From Macrostomum hystrix (lineage: Eukaryota; Platyhelminthes; Macrostomidae), in the NCBI GenBank assembly GCA_950097015.1, contig CATNEN010000011.1, forward strand, positions 1,844,001-1,908,000: a stretch of 64,000 nucleotides of DNA, written 5' to 3'. Below the pieces are notes generated by a model. It was not told the origin of the DNA. It saw only the letters and a program-made list of their open reading frames with translations, and searched no databases. The translations under genes and the position numbers were made by a program. This document shows positions 33,599 through 44,076 of this stretch, piece by piece; the stretch's first letter is position 1; each line of letters starts with the position of its first letter.

Positions 33599-34581
33599 AT
33601 GTGCGAAACTGTCGAATATCGTCCGAGATCAAGGAGCTTCACGAAAGCTCAGACAGTAATTGACGGCAGCAGCAGCGCCTGGAGGCGCCAGTCAGTGGAT
33701 GAATCCCATATGCCTACAGTTTTAGAGCTGCCTTCGTATGTCCCTAGGCAGCAGCAGCAGCAGCTGCTGCAACTTCGACGTCATTCGCAGACTCTGCTAC
33801 TAGAAGATCCTGAAAGTGATTGGGAATCCTCCGATGTCAACACGGCGCAGTCAGTTAAAGATGAATCGACAGTACTGGACATTGGGAAGAGACTGGTGGC
33901 AAATGCAAGGAAATGCTGTGAGCCTTACTCGATTGTCTAACAGGTGACTTAATTGTCTAACAGGTGACTTGATTGTCTAACAGGTGACTTGATTGTCTAA
34001 CAGGTGACTTGATTGTCTAACAGGTGACTTGATTGTCTAACAGGTGACTTGATTGTCTAACAGGTGGTATGTAACAGGTGACTCGATTGTCTAACAGGTG
34101 GTATGTAACAGGTGACTCGATTGTCTAACAGGTGACTTGGCTGTCAAGCAGGTGAATGGATTGTCTAACAAGTGGCTTGATTGTCTAACAGGTGACTCGA
34201 TTGTCTAACAGGTGACTTAATTGTCTAACAGGTGACTTATGGTCTAACAGGTGACTTAATTGTCTAACAGGTGACTCGATTGTCTAACAGGTGACTTAAT
34301 TGTCTAACAGGTGGCTTGATTGTCTAACATGATTGTCTAACAAGTGGCTTGATTGTCTAAAAGGTGACTTAATTGTCTAACAGGTGTCGTGATTGTAAAC
34401 AGGCGGTTGACCTACAGAAAACTAACGCGCCCTTACCGCCTCGACCTTCGTTCCAGTGCCACCAATGCTGTCCTCTGTCCAATGGTCTGCTGCTAAATTG
34501 CCCCCAATCGATCGAGTCCTGATAGGGGCAGCCGCGGTGCTTATTGCATGCATTCTGACAGTCCTTCTGCTCATGATCTAA
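33599..34581 (+). CDS. Tail-anchored membrane protein, 147 aa
   Basis: Exon 33599-33917 begins at ATG (MCETVEYRPRSRSFTKAQTV). It contains a short polyGln and Leu stretch (RQQQQQLLQLRRHSQTLLL) and an acidic DPESDWESSD, and donates at aaatgct|gtgagc in phase 1. Exon 34457-34581 follows a strong acceptor with a ctaac branch-like motif. It encodes LPPIDR and then a 21-residue hydrophobic helix, VLIGAAAVLIACILTVLLLM plus I, at the extreme C-terminus. That layout fits a tail-anchored protein with its N-terminus in the cytosol. I do not recognise the family. The intron is array R16. The start is uncertain because the frame is open back to the TGA at 33584. Confidence 0.6.
33935..34385. repeat. Minisatellite R16 (20 bp unit with splice-like motifs)
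   Basis: More than 20 copies of attgtctaacaggtgacttg fill the intron of the tail-anchored gene, starting about 18 bp after its donor. On the sense strand each copy holds ctaac, an acceptor-like ag and directly after it a donor-like gtgact. Confidence 0.95.
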
Positions 34582-34946
34582 GCTGTCTTTATTTTGCAGC
34601 TGCTGTTCCGCTTGTTTTGATTTTTTTTCATTTCTATCTATCATATTATGTTTCATAATTCAAACCTCATAATGACAAATACACATTACCGAACTATTCA
34701 TGAACATTTGAACATTATGTTTCACCTTGAAACTTTCGTGTCTTTTATCTATGAAAAATAATTAGTCAACTTTTATATTAATTGGCCAATTCAATCTGGA
34801 AAATTGTTGATTGACAGACGGTAATCAGTGATGGACTGTTGACGAGAACATGTATCACATGTCAATCGAAATCCTTAGCTAAGGCATGAGAATTACTCAT
34901 TCATAATTCTATTAGACATAATTCATTGAGCTGTTGCGCGGTGCAT
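34582..34946. other. 3' flank of the tail-anchored gene
   Basis: AT-rich, with no gene visible. The minus-strand open frame over 34369-34656 is the antisense of the last exon. Confidence 0.4.
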
Positions 34947-35180
34947 CTGAAGGCTGTGTACGGCTGTTCAGTACACGGACCTGGGCAGGCGCACCACCCA
35001 CCCTCAATTACCCCCCAGTAACGCTGCACGGTACACATTTAATAACTAGGTGAACTGAAGCAATGCAGAGTTAAGTGCCTTGCTAAATGACACAAATTGT
35101 TCAAGTGGAGTCAGAAATCGAACCCCAGACCTTCAAGTCGTAAGTTTGACGCACGAGCCACTAGGCCACAGCCCCCTTTT
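34947..35180 (-). mobile_element. SINE A copy
   Basis: Has ggctgttcagtacacggac, the central agtgccttgctaaatgacac motif, and a head on the minus strand with gtggcctagtggctcgtgc and ggggttcgatttctgactc. Mutations in the head suggest an older copy. Intergenic. Confidence 0.85.
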
Positions 35181-35221
35181 ATTTTAATGTTCAAAAAATC
35201 TGTTAAAGATCGCATCTAGGA

Positions 35222-36385
35222 CTTTTCATGACCAGGTGGAAGCCATACCCTTTATGACCAGGTGGAAACCAACCCTTTATGACCAGGTGGAAGCCATACC
35301 TTCATGACCAGGTGGAATCCAACCCTTTATGACCAGGTGGAATCCAACCCTTTATGACCAGGTGGAATCCAACCCTTCATGACCAGGTGGAATCCAACCC
35401 TTTATGACCAGGTGGAATCCAACCCTTTATGACCAGGTGGAATCCAACCCTTTATGACCAGGTGGAATCCAACCCTTCATGACCAGGTGGAATCCAACCC
35501 TTTATGACCAGGTGGAATCCAACCCTTTATGACCAGGTGGAATCCAACCCTTCATGACCAGGTGGAATCCAACCCTTTATGACCAGGTGGAAGCCATACC
35601 TTCATGACCAGGTGGAAGCCAACCCTTTATGACCAGGTGGAAGCCAACCCTTTATGACCAGGTGGAAGCCAACCCTTTATGACCAGGTGGAAGCCATACC
35701 TTCATGACCAGGTGGAAACCAACCCTTTATGACAAGGTGGAATCCAACCCTTCATGACCAGGTGGAAGCCTCACCCTTTATGATCAGGTGGAATCCAACC
35801 CTTTATGACCAGGTGGAAGCCAACCCATTATGACCAGGTCGAAGCTACCGTCATGACCAGGTGGAAAGCAACCCTTTATGACCAGGTCGAAGCTACCGTC
35901 ATGACCAGGTGGAATCCAACCCTTTATGACCAGGTGGAAGCCATACCTTCATGACCAGGTGGAAACCAACCCTTTAAGACCAGGTCGAAGCTACCGTCAT
36001 GACCAGGTGGAAACCAACCCTTTATGACCAGGTCGAAGCTACCGTCATGACCAGGTGGAATCCAACCCTTTATGACCAGGTGGAATCCAACCCTTCATGA
36101 CCAGGTGGAATCCAACCCTTCATGACCAGGTGGAATCCAACCCTTTATGACCAGGTGGAATCCAACCCTTCATGACCAGGTGGAATCCAACCCTTTATGA
36201 TCAGGTGGAATCCAACCCTTTATGATCAGGTGGAATCCAACCCTTTATGATCAGGTGGAATCCAACCCTTTATAATCAGGTGGAATCCAAAACATTCAAG
36301 ACCAGGTTGAAGCCAACCCTTTATGACCTGGTGGAAGCCATACCGTCATGACCAGGTGGAAGCCAAATCATTTATGACCTTGCAC
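35222..36385. repeat. Minisatellite R17 (24 bp unit), intergenic
   Basis: About 48 copies of atgaccaggtggaatccaac plus cctt, with aagcc, aaacc and gtcgaagctaccgtc variants arranged in blocks that show higher-order duplication. Confidence 0.96.
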
Positions 36386-37168
36386 AAGAGAGATAAATGA
36401 CCTGAGCCAACTGGTGACTATCTTGTTTAGCTTATTTCGTTAATTATGCTAAGGCTCATATATAGCACACAATCCCCATTCATCTTTTTCTTTTTCAACT
36501 GTTTCTAACACCTGAACGAAACTCACACGCACGCTCACAAGCGAACTAAACTAAAGTCGTAAACAAAAATATTTGTCGCAGAAACAAAGCTTTTAACTCG
36601 CGAGTTGGCCATTTATTTAACGCGGCTAAAAACTAAAAATAAGCAGCCAGTCTCAAATCATTTGCCTAGCGTGCTTCAATCTACTCACTAACCCACCTCT
36701 ACAACTCTTAACCCACACCCTATGGAGTCGTAAAGCCCCGTTGTCATTGACTACCAAGACTTAAACGCTATAGCTATGTTCATCGTTTTAGAAATCGCAC
36801 ACACAGACATTGTAAGCGAGTGAGAGAGAGAGAGAGAGAAAATGAGAAGGAGACGAAGTAGATGCAGGTGGAGGTGAGGTTGGTAGAATAGACGTAACAC
36901 ACGATGCATCTGACTCAGAAGTGTTTGGTTTAGGCCAGCAACCTCAAACTCCCCTCTCTCTTTTGCAGGCAAAAAATGCGTGCCGCTAAAGCTGCATAAT
37001 CAGCTTATTTTTATACATATTTTAGTCTGGACTTCTTTGACGACAAGACACAAAAACACACTCAGATATTAGTTGCCCAGGTGCAAAGCTTATAGGTTTA
37101 TTGTGCTTGGTCCCTACGTGTGTTGTTGTGAACAATCGAATTAGTTTTTTAACTAATCCCAAGGAAAT
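36386..37168. other. Upstream region of the DUF1330-like gene
   Basis: AT-rich, with a short (ga)n run near 36820 and no coding exon seen. It should contain the promoter of the gene starting at 37169. Confidence 0.4.
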
Positions 37169-38978
37169 ATGAGCTGTGACGTAAGTTTATATTATTGCTA
37201 TTAAAACAACTTCGAAAAAAAGGTTGATTCTTTAGCAGCAAGTCAATTAAGAAAAGTTATTTTTTGTAGGGAATATAACTTTGTTGCGGGAAGTTTAATG
37301 CATAAGTTTAATATACAAATTTCCTCAACGTACATTTTTTATGTACTAATTTAAAAGGGCAGAAATTTCTTTCGATTTAAATTACACTTTTTGAATTCTA
37401 TTTCTGTGAAGAATGGACTATTTCTTAGAATACAAGTGATTGTTAAATAGCCTTAAATTAACAAAAATTACGATTCTAAAATAGGTCCGTTTCTTAGAAT
37501 CTAGACAGTATTTTTCTTTCAAATGTCTACAATATAATTTTTTTAACTAAAATCAATTTCTAATCTCAGAAATCCAAAGACAGCGAGACGGCAGCTTCGC
37601 CTCACTGCAGCGGCAGCGACCGCCTGGCGGTGCTGATCGGCTTCCAGAGCAGTCTGCACCGGAATTTCTGCAACGCCTGCGTTAAGGAGGCCAGCGTGAT
37701 GCGACAGTACACTGGCGGCCTGCTGGGGCACTGTGAGACTGTGAGTGTCTTTGGTTTATAACTGAGTACTTCTGTATTTGTGTTTCTCTAAGGTCAACAA
37801 AACAGCTTTCTCAAGGTCATGTATATCAGTTTCCCAAGGTCACAAAAACTGTCATCTCAAGGTCATGTAGACCAATAAGGTCGCCGAAATCTGTTTTTCC
37901 AGTTCACCTAAGCAACCTTTTTTCCAATGTCACAGAAAACAGCATCCCCAAGGTCACAGAAAACGGCGTCCCCAAGGTCACAGAAAACGGCGTTCCAAGG
38001 TCACAGAAAACAGCATCCCCAAGGTCACAGAAAACGGCGTCCCCTAGGTCACAGAAAACAGCATCCCCAAGGTCGCAGAAAACAGCGTCCCCAAGGTCAC
38101 AGAAAACGGCGTCCCCAAGGTCACAGAAAACGGCGTCCCCAAGATCACAGAAAACAGCGTCCCCAAGGTCACCGAAATGTTTTTCCTAGGTCCCAAACAA
38201 GCTTCTCCAAGATCATCGAAAAAAACTTTCCGAAGGTCACCGATGACAGCTTTTCCAAGGTCACCAGAAACCCCATTTCTGCAAGGTCATTTGCAAAACA
38301 TCCTTTGCTTCTTTGCCCACCCAAAGTCAATACGATTATTCTTTCCCACTCAAGGTCATTGGGACCGAATTGATTGCAATCTTGAACCCAATCAATTCAA
38401 ACCGCAACGCATTTTTTCAGGTCGAGAGCATCGAAGGCTGCTGGCCAAAGAACTACGGCCTCGGGGTGCTCATCTTTGAGCAGGCGCGCGAGTGCGCCAA
38501 GTGGACAACCAGCGATCCGGTGTTTCGAGCTCAGGACTTCCTTGAACAGGTTGAGATGTACTGCGTACCGCTGTGCTCATCAATTCCGGCCGGTAAGCAT
38601 GGGATAAATCTTCGCTGATCAATGTCACGAACGTAAAAATCCCCTACGAGTAAAAATTCCCTTTCGCACCCAGACTATCCGGTCCTATCAATCATGGACC
38701 TTGACGTGCGCAACTCGGCAGGACCCTGCCAGGAGACATTGGCCAGCCATCACGAGAGCGTCCGCGCTGCTGGCGGCTTCCCCTGCGTGGCCGCCACTGG
38801 AAGGGTGCACAAGGTGCGGGGCCTGAGGTCGCCCGGCTACTACCTGATTGATGCCTGGCGCAGCAGCGAGCAGTTCCACGCCTGGTACGCCTCGGAGGGC
38901 GGCGCCGCTGATAGGGAGAAGCGACAGCAGGCGGCCGAGGCTGACGTTATTCTGGCCAGCCTGACTCGCGTTATCTGA
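37169..38978 (+). CDS. Protein with two DUF1330-like alpha/beta-barrel domains, 219 aa
   Basis: Exons 37169-37180 (only MSCD), 37570-37740, 38421-38592 and 38674-38978 join in frame to 219 residues. The protein has two similar halves. The first runs from LAVLIGFQSSLHRNF to LGVLIFEQARECAKWTTSDP. The second runs from YPVLSIMDLDVRNS to GYYLIDAWRSSEQFHAWYAS. In each, a strand pair and helix end in a 'V/I-x-F/W-x-S-x-E-x-A/F-x-W' pattern, as in DUF1330 proteins of the dimeric alpha-beta barrel fold. This suggests an internal duplication making a pseudo-dimer. Catalytic role is unknown. The 12-nt first exon rests on an ATG followed directly by gtaagt and correct phase. Intron 2 holds array R18. The stop codon lies inside the first unit of a CRE/CCAAT array. 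Confidence 0.75.
37795..38345. repeat. Minisatellite R18 (~24 bp unit)
   Basis: About 20 copies of aaggtcacagaaaacagcgt plus cccc, diverged at both ends, in intron 2 of the DUF1330-like gene. The open frames across it are artefacts. Confidence 0.92.
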
Positions 38979-39225
38979 TTGGTTGGAGAGCGTCTTTTAT
39001 CGGGGAGGCGGCTGTCTGACGTCATCTGTGTTGGACATTATCTGATTGGCTAGAAGTCACACATTGGGGAGGTCGTTGTGTGACGTCATCTTTGGCGCAG
39101 TTTTTTGATTGGCTAAAAGGGAAACGTTTTAGCTTGGATCGGGGTATATATGACGTCATTTTTTAGTATCGGATTTGATAGAGCTATGAGGCCACTTTAA
39201 AAGCGCGTTTTTGATTGGCCATGCT
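38968..39225. promoter_or_regulatory. Array of CRE (TGACGTCA) and CCAAT-box motifs
   Basis: Three perfect CRE palindromes tgacgtca occur at 39017-39024, 39081-39088 and 39151-39158. They alternate with gattgg (inverted CCAAT) at about 38977, 39044, 39107 and 39213. Each ~65 bp unit has the same order, so it is a degenerate tandem duplication. A tata-like gtatata precedes the third CRE. It starts within the DUF1330-like stop codon. It may be a promoter or enhancer; no downstream gene was identified within 3 kb on the plus strand. Confidence 0.6.
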
Positions 39226-39647
39226 GTAGAGTTTCCAAAATCCGTAAAAATTTTATAACAATAACTGATTTATCTTTCTTTATTTCTTCCTAAAGAGCTA
39301 TGCTTTAGACGTGTAAATCTATATTTTCTTCAAAAAAAACCCAGTGCATGCAAAATACTGTACTGGTTTAAAAGAAATATTACAGTATTTATCGTATAAA
39401 CGAGAACAAGTTTGCTATACTTATCTTAGGTGTCGCCAAATAGCTGTAATAAGTTTCTCAATAACAAGTTTTTCATTCACCCAAAGACAACAAAAGCGAT
39501 TTTTACTTAATAATCTCAAATAAGATAAAATATATACTGATTTACTTAACCAATACCTGAACAAATATTGGCATGGTACTGATTAAGTTTTCGACGGTAA
39601 AATATTTTAGGCTAACAATTTTTTTCTGCACTTATGTATGAACTCAC

Positions 39648-39950
39648 CTTGTCAGATTGGGATCTGACCTGTCAGATTGGGATCTGACCTGTCAGATTGG
39701 GATCTGACCTGTCAGATTGGGATCTGACCTGTCAGATTGGGATTTGACCTGTTAGATTGGGATCTGACCTGTCAGATTGGGATCTGACCTGTCAGATTGG
39801 GATCTGACCTGTCAGATTGGAAACTCACCTGTCAAATTGGGATCTCAACTGTCAAGATAAAGCTCTCAATCATCAGATCGGGATCTCACCTGTCAAATTG
39901 AGATCTCACCTGTCAGATTAGGATCTCAACTTGTCAGGTTTAAGATCTTA
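39648..39950. repeat. Minisatellite R19 (20 bp palindromic unit)
   Basis: About 15 copies of gtcagattgggatctgacct. In each unit gtcagat and atctgac form a 7 bp stem around tggg, so the array can fold as a row of hairpins. Later copies lose the palindrome. Intergenic. Confidence 0.95.
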
Positions 39951-40564
39951 CTTCTTGGCTAGTCTTATTATGACACCTCAGTAATAGGCTACTTTTAACG
40001 TAGAATTTTTTATAGACTACTGAAAGTAGAAATGCCAGATTAAAGTACTCTAATTCTAACAAAACTAGTAAAGAAAAAACCAAGAAAAATTTACCAACAG
40101 ATCTTCCATAATTAATTTATACACTGCCAAATTCCTGTCATTTGACACTATGGTCAACGAAAAAAAGAGTAATTGAACAAGCAAAGTATTAATTTTCACA
40201 GCTTGCCATTTACATTAGCAGTCCAACCCAAGCACACCTTAATAATACTTACAACTGTTCACATAAGCCAGTTTTGTATGCAGAGGTTTTATAATATATT
40301 TACTGCTTATACTAACTGTGTGAGTTTTTCTTCTTTACAAACCTGCTCAAGCTTTACTAAAGAGGTAAGCTAATAGCCAAGAGTTTAGCTAGGCTAACAC
40401 AGCCAATTAATACACTCTGCACACAAGACTATAGTGCCGTACAGAATTTCAAAGCTGCTGGTAAAATAACTGTCTCAGATCTAACATGCCTAGAGTCCAC
40501 ATCGGCAGCTGAAGCTGGAGCGCTTGCAAATTAAACTGGCAAAACAATGTTTCACGAAATACAA
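39951..40564. other. AT-rich spacer
   Basis: No gene is visible between arrays R19 and R20. Confidence 0.4.
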
Positions 40565-41575
40565 TAGAGTGTAGGACAGGGAGTGAGACAGGGACTGGGA
40601 GTGAGACAGGGACTGGGAGTGAGACAGGGACTGGGAGTGAGACAGGGACTGGGAGTGAGACAGGGACAGTTAGACAGGGACAGTGAGACAAGGACAGTGA
40701 GACAGGGACAGTGAGACAGGGACAGTGAGACAGGGACAGGGAGTGAGACAGGGACAGGGAGTGAGACAGGGACTGGGAGTGAGACAGGGACAGTGAGACA
40801 AGGACAGTGAGACAGGGACAGTGAGACAGGGACAGTGAGACAGGGACAGTGAGACATGGACAGTGAGACAAGGACAGTGAGACAAGGACAGTGAGACAGG
40901 GACAGTGAGACAGGGACAGTGAGACAGGGACAGTGAGACAGGGACAGTGAGACAGGGACAGTCAGACAGGGACAGTCAGACAGGGACAGTGAGACAGGGA
41001 CAGTGAGACAGGGACAGTGAGACAGGGACAGTGAGACAGGGACAGTGAGACAGGGACAGTCAGACTGTCCACAGGGACAGTCAGACAGGGACAGTGAGAC
41101 AGGGACAGTGAGACAGGGACAGTGACACAGGGACAGTGAGACAGGGACAGTGAGACAGGGACAGTGAGACAGGGACAGTGAGACAGGGACAGTCAGACAG
41201 GGACAGTGAGACAGGGACAGTGAGACAGGGACAGTGAGACAGGGACAGTGAGACAGGGACAGTGAGACATGGACAGTGAGACAAGGACAGTGAGACAAGG
41301 ACAGTGAGACAAGGACAGTGAGACAAGGACAGTGAGACAGGGACAGTGAGACAGGGACAGTGAGACAGGGACAGTGAGACAGGGACAGTGAGACAAGGAC
41401 AGTGAGACAAGGACAGTGAGACAGGGACAGTGAGACAGGGACAGTGACACAGGGACAGTGAGACAGGGACAGTGAGACAGGGACAGTGAGACAGGGACAG
41501 TGAGACAGGGACAGTGAGACATGGACAGTGAGACAGGGACAGTGAGACTGGGACAGTGGTACAGGGACAGGGTGG
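40565..41575. repeat. Minisatellite R20 (14 bp unit)
   Basis: About 70 copies of gacagggacagtga, with ggactgggagtgagaca variants at the left end. The His/Cys/Pro/Ser-rich frames of up to 360 residues on the minus strand are artefacts of the repeat. Intergenic, 0.5 kb upstream of the centrin-like gene. Confidence 0.96.
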
Positions 41576-42079
41576 TGAGACCAGAGTGAAGGAGTGAGAC
41601 AGAAAGAAGGAAGTAGAGTGACAGAGGAGTGCATAAGACTGCATAACTACATTTTTATATCGGTAGCCAGCAGCAAGTTTTCATAGATATCTGTTCATTT
41701 TCTTAGTTAAAGTGGCAATCTTTTTTCTTCGAGACTTTCATAGCTGTGAGACGGACAGATGGGGTAAAGAAGTCTATTTAGTATCTGCGCGCGTGCTAAA
41801 ACACAATAGACTTGGAGATTTCATAGAATTTGCAGTTTATCAGCTCACAAAATTTTGAGTTGCAAGGACTGCCTAGGAAGGGAGAGACAAAATTTCATAG
41901 TCGCTAAGCAGGGTCCGTTGTTCATATTTTTATTTTGGGCTGTGGTTGGATGCTTGTGCAAACTGCAACACCCCGTCTGTTAAGCTCTTCTCTCTTTTCC
42001 ATTTCTACGCAGCTGTTTATAACACTCGCCCTTTTCAAGGCCCAGCTCATTTTGATTGAAACAAAATTATTTACCTCTG
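41576..42079. other. Upstream region of the centrin-like gene
   Basis: No gene is visible. Pyrimidine-rich sequence near 41985 and the X-box at 42080 mark the likely promoter and 5' UTR. Confidence 0.45.
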
Positions 42080-42093
42080 GTTGCTATGGCAAC
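42080..42093. promoter_or_regulatory. Perfect X-box (RFX site) spanning the start codon
   Basis: gttgctatggcaac fits the 14 bp X-box consensus RYYNYYWWRRNRAC at every position. The central ATG is the start codon of the centrin-like gene. Such sites are normally just upstream of ciliary and centriolar genes. Confidence 0.6.
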
Positions 42094-44076
42094 AGACAGC
42101 GACGATGAGCTGACCCCCGAACAGGTCGAGGAGCTGCGCGAGGCCTTCTCGCTGTTTGATGAGGATGGCAGCGGCGACATCACCATCAAGGAGTTGGAGA
42201 ATGCAATGCGAGCGTTCGGTTTCAAGCCGTCAGATGATGAGCTCAAGGTGAGCAGTTTGATTTCGGGTGTCAATTCCGGTGTTTATATATGGCATATAAT
42301 AATAACAATAATAATTGCGGCAGGGCTGCGGGCAAGGGCTCATCATTTAATGACAGTAGCCCTGATTCATGAGCACACGATCGCACAGGTGTGTACATCT
42401 GCCCTGGCTTTCTCATCGTCAGGCAGTGTACAGTCTCACTGTGCCTTGGAGTTTGGCACTCAAGGGCGTAAATTGCACGACAAGCCCCCAAGCCTTCTCT
42501 CTGCGGCTGCACCCAAAAATGAATGTGGCCTCGCCGCGGAATCGAGCTCAGGGACCTTGGTGCGAGAGGCGCATATACTAATTGGGATAATTTTTCAGGT
42601 TCCATGGGAAGAAGTGTTGATTTATGGTGCATACTTTTAAAAGTGATATCGTTTAAAAAGATGAAATTTCTATAGATTTCAACTACAAAACCAAAATTTG
42701 ACATTGTAAAACTTTAACAGTTAACTTTTACACTTGTAAAACTCTAACTAAATAAACCGTCAGAAAATGATTCAAGAGATTGACAAAGACGGCAACGGCA
42801 CGGTTGACTTCGACGAATTCAAGCACGTGATGAAGCACCGGGTCACAGACTCCGTGCCAGATGCTGAAGTCCTCGAGGCGTTTCGACAATTTGATCTTGA
42901 CGGAGACAGTACGTTTATTGATATATATATGTATGCCTATTGAAATTAGCAGAAGCATTAGCGTAGCCAAGAATTTTGTCTAGGGGGGACGCCACTACCA
43001 GGAGGGGTTGCCACTACCAGGAGGGGGTTGCCACTACCAGGAGGGGGTTGCCACTACCAGGAGGGGTTGCCACTACCAGGAGGGGTTGCCACTACCAGGA
43101 GGGGGTTGCCACTACCAGGAGGGGGTTGCCACTACCAGGAGGGGTTGCCACTACCAGGAGGGGTTGCCACTACCAGGAGGGGGTTGCCACTACCAGGAGG
43201 GGCCGTTGCCACTACCAGGAGGGGTCGCCACTACCAGGAGGGGGTTGCCACTACCAGGAGGGGGTTGCCACTACCAGGAGGGGTTGCCACTACCAGGAGG
43301 GGTTGCCACTACCAGGAGGGGGTTGCCACTACCAGGAGGGGTTGCCACTACCAGGAGGGGTTGCCACTACCAGGAGGGTGTTGCCACTACCAGGAGGGGT
43401 TGCCACTACCAGGAGGGTGTTGCCACTACCAGGAGGGGTTGCCACTACCAGGAGGGGGTTGCCACTACCAGGAGGGGGTTGCGACTACCAGGAGGAGGTT
43501 GCCACTACCAGGAGGGGGTTGCCACTACCAGGACGGGGTTGCCACTACCAGGGGGTGCCACATAGGTTCGTTAGCCAATTGGGGGGCCCCTGGTTAGATT
43601 ATCGGGGGAGTTCAAAACTCAAGGTTAAGGGAAGTGTCCTTGATCGAGACACTTCATTCCCTGCTTCTGCAGTTACTAATAAATTAATATTAGTATTAGG
43701 TGGAGTAGAAATTTACGCTCTGTTTATCAGACACTCCAGTCCATGGACGGAACAGCTAGCTAGCTCTTATTCACAATCTTTGGAAGCGCACTAATATAAC
43801 AATACCGCACTAAAATGAAAAAAAGAGTTCATCAACTTCGACGATCTCAAACGAGCGATGCAACTGTTGGGCGAGCGACTCACAGACGCCGAGGTTGAGC
43901 AGATGCTAAAGATGGCCGATCGAGACGGCGACGGAAAAATTGACCTGCGCGAGTTCAAACAGATGATGCAGGGCGGCGACAAGTTCCTCATGGAAGCTGA
44001 GGCTCTGAAAGTCGATGCCATTGGCACAATGCTCAATAATGCAGCCATTCAGCTGCCTTCGGACGAAGAGGACTGA
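42086..44076 (+). CDS. Centrin-like protein with four EF-hands, 185 aa
   Basis: Exons 42086-42247, 42764-42908 and 43826-44076 join in frame (558 nt). The four calcium loops are [12 protein letters not shown] (residues about 24-35), [24 protein letters not shown] and [12 protein letters not shown]. The segments [26 protein letters not shown] and [20 protein letters not shown] place it nearer to centrin/caltractin than to calmodulin. Loops 1, 2 and 4 look competent to bind calcium; loop 3 has Lys and Phe in place of the usual small residues, so it may be weak. The C-terminal ~40 residues ([16 protein letters not shown] ... LPSDEED) extend beyond usual centrins. It likely acts at basal bodies or centrioles, as the X-box suggests. 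Intron 1 holds a SINE B, intron 2 array R21. An aataaa signal lies near 44387. Confidence 0.88.
42318..42575 (-). mobile_element. SINE B copy
   Basis: Reverse copy in intron 1 of the centrin-like gene, with gggctgcgggcaagggctca, acaggtgtgtacatctgccc, and the tRNA-like head gcctcgccgcggaatcgagc at its right end. Its fused open frame is not coding. Confidence 0.88.
42985..43558. repeat. Minisatellite R21 (19-20 bp unit)
   Basis: About 29 copies of ggttgccactaccaggaggg with one-g length variants in intron 2 of the centrin-like gene. All three plus frames are open for long runs, a repeat artefact. Confidence 0.96.

Noticed and set aside
34369-34656. 95-residue minus-strand frame
   Set aside because: Antisense of the last exon of the tail-anchored gene, which has better splice phase and a membrane helix.
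40552-41644. 360-residue Ser/His/Cys/Pro open frame resembling a cysteine-rich protein
   Set aside because: Pure 14 bp array R20 translated in several frames equally well.
42976-43794. Collagen-like or Gly/Pro-rich frames in the centrin-like intron
   Set aside because: All three frames of array R21 are open; the flanking exons splice cleanly across it.
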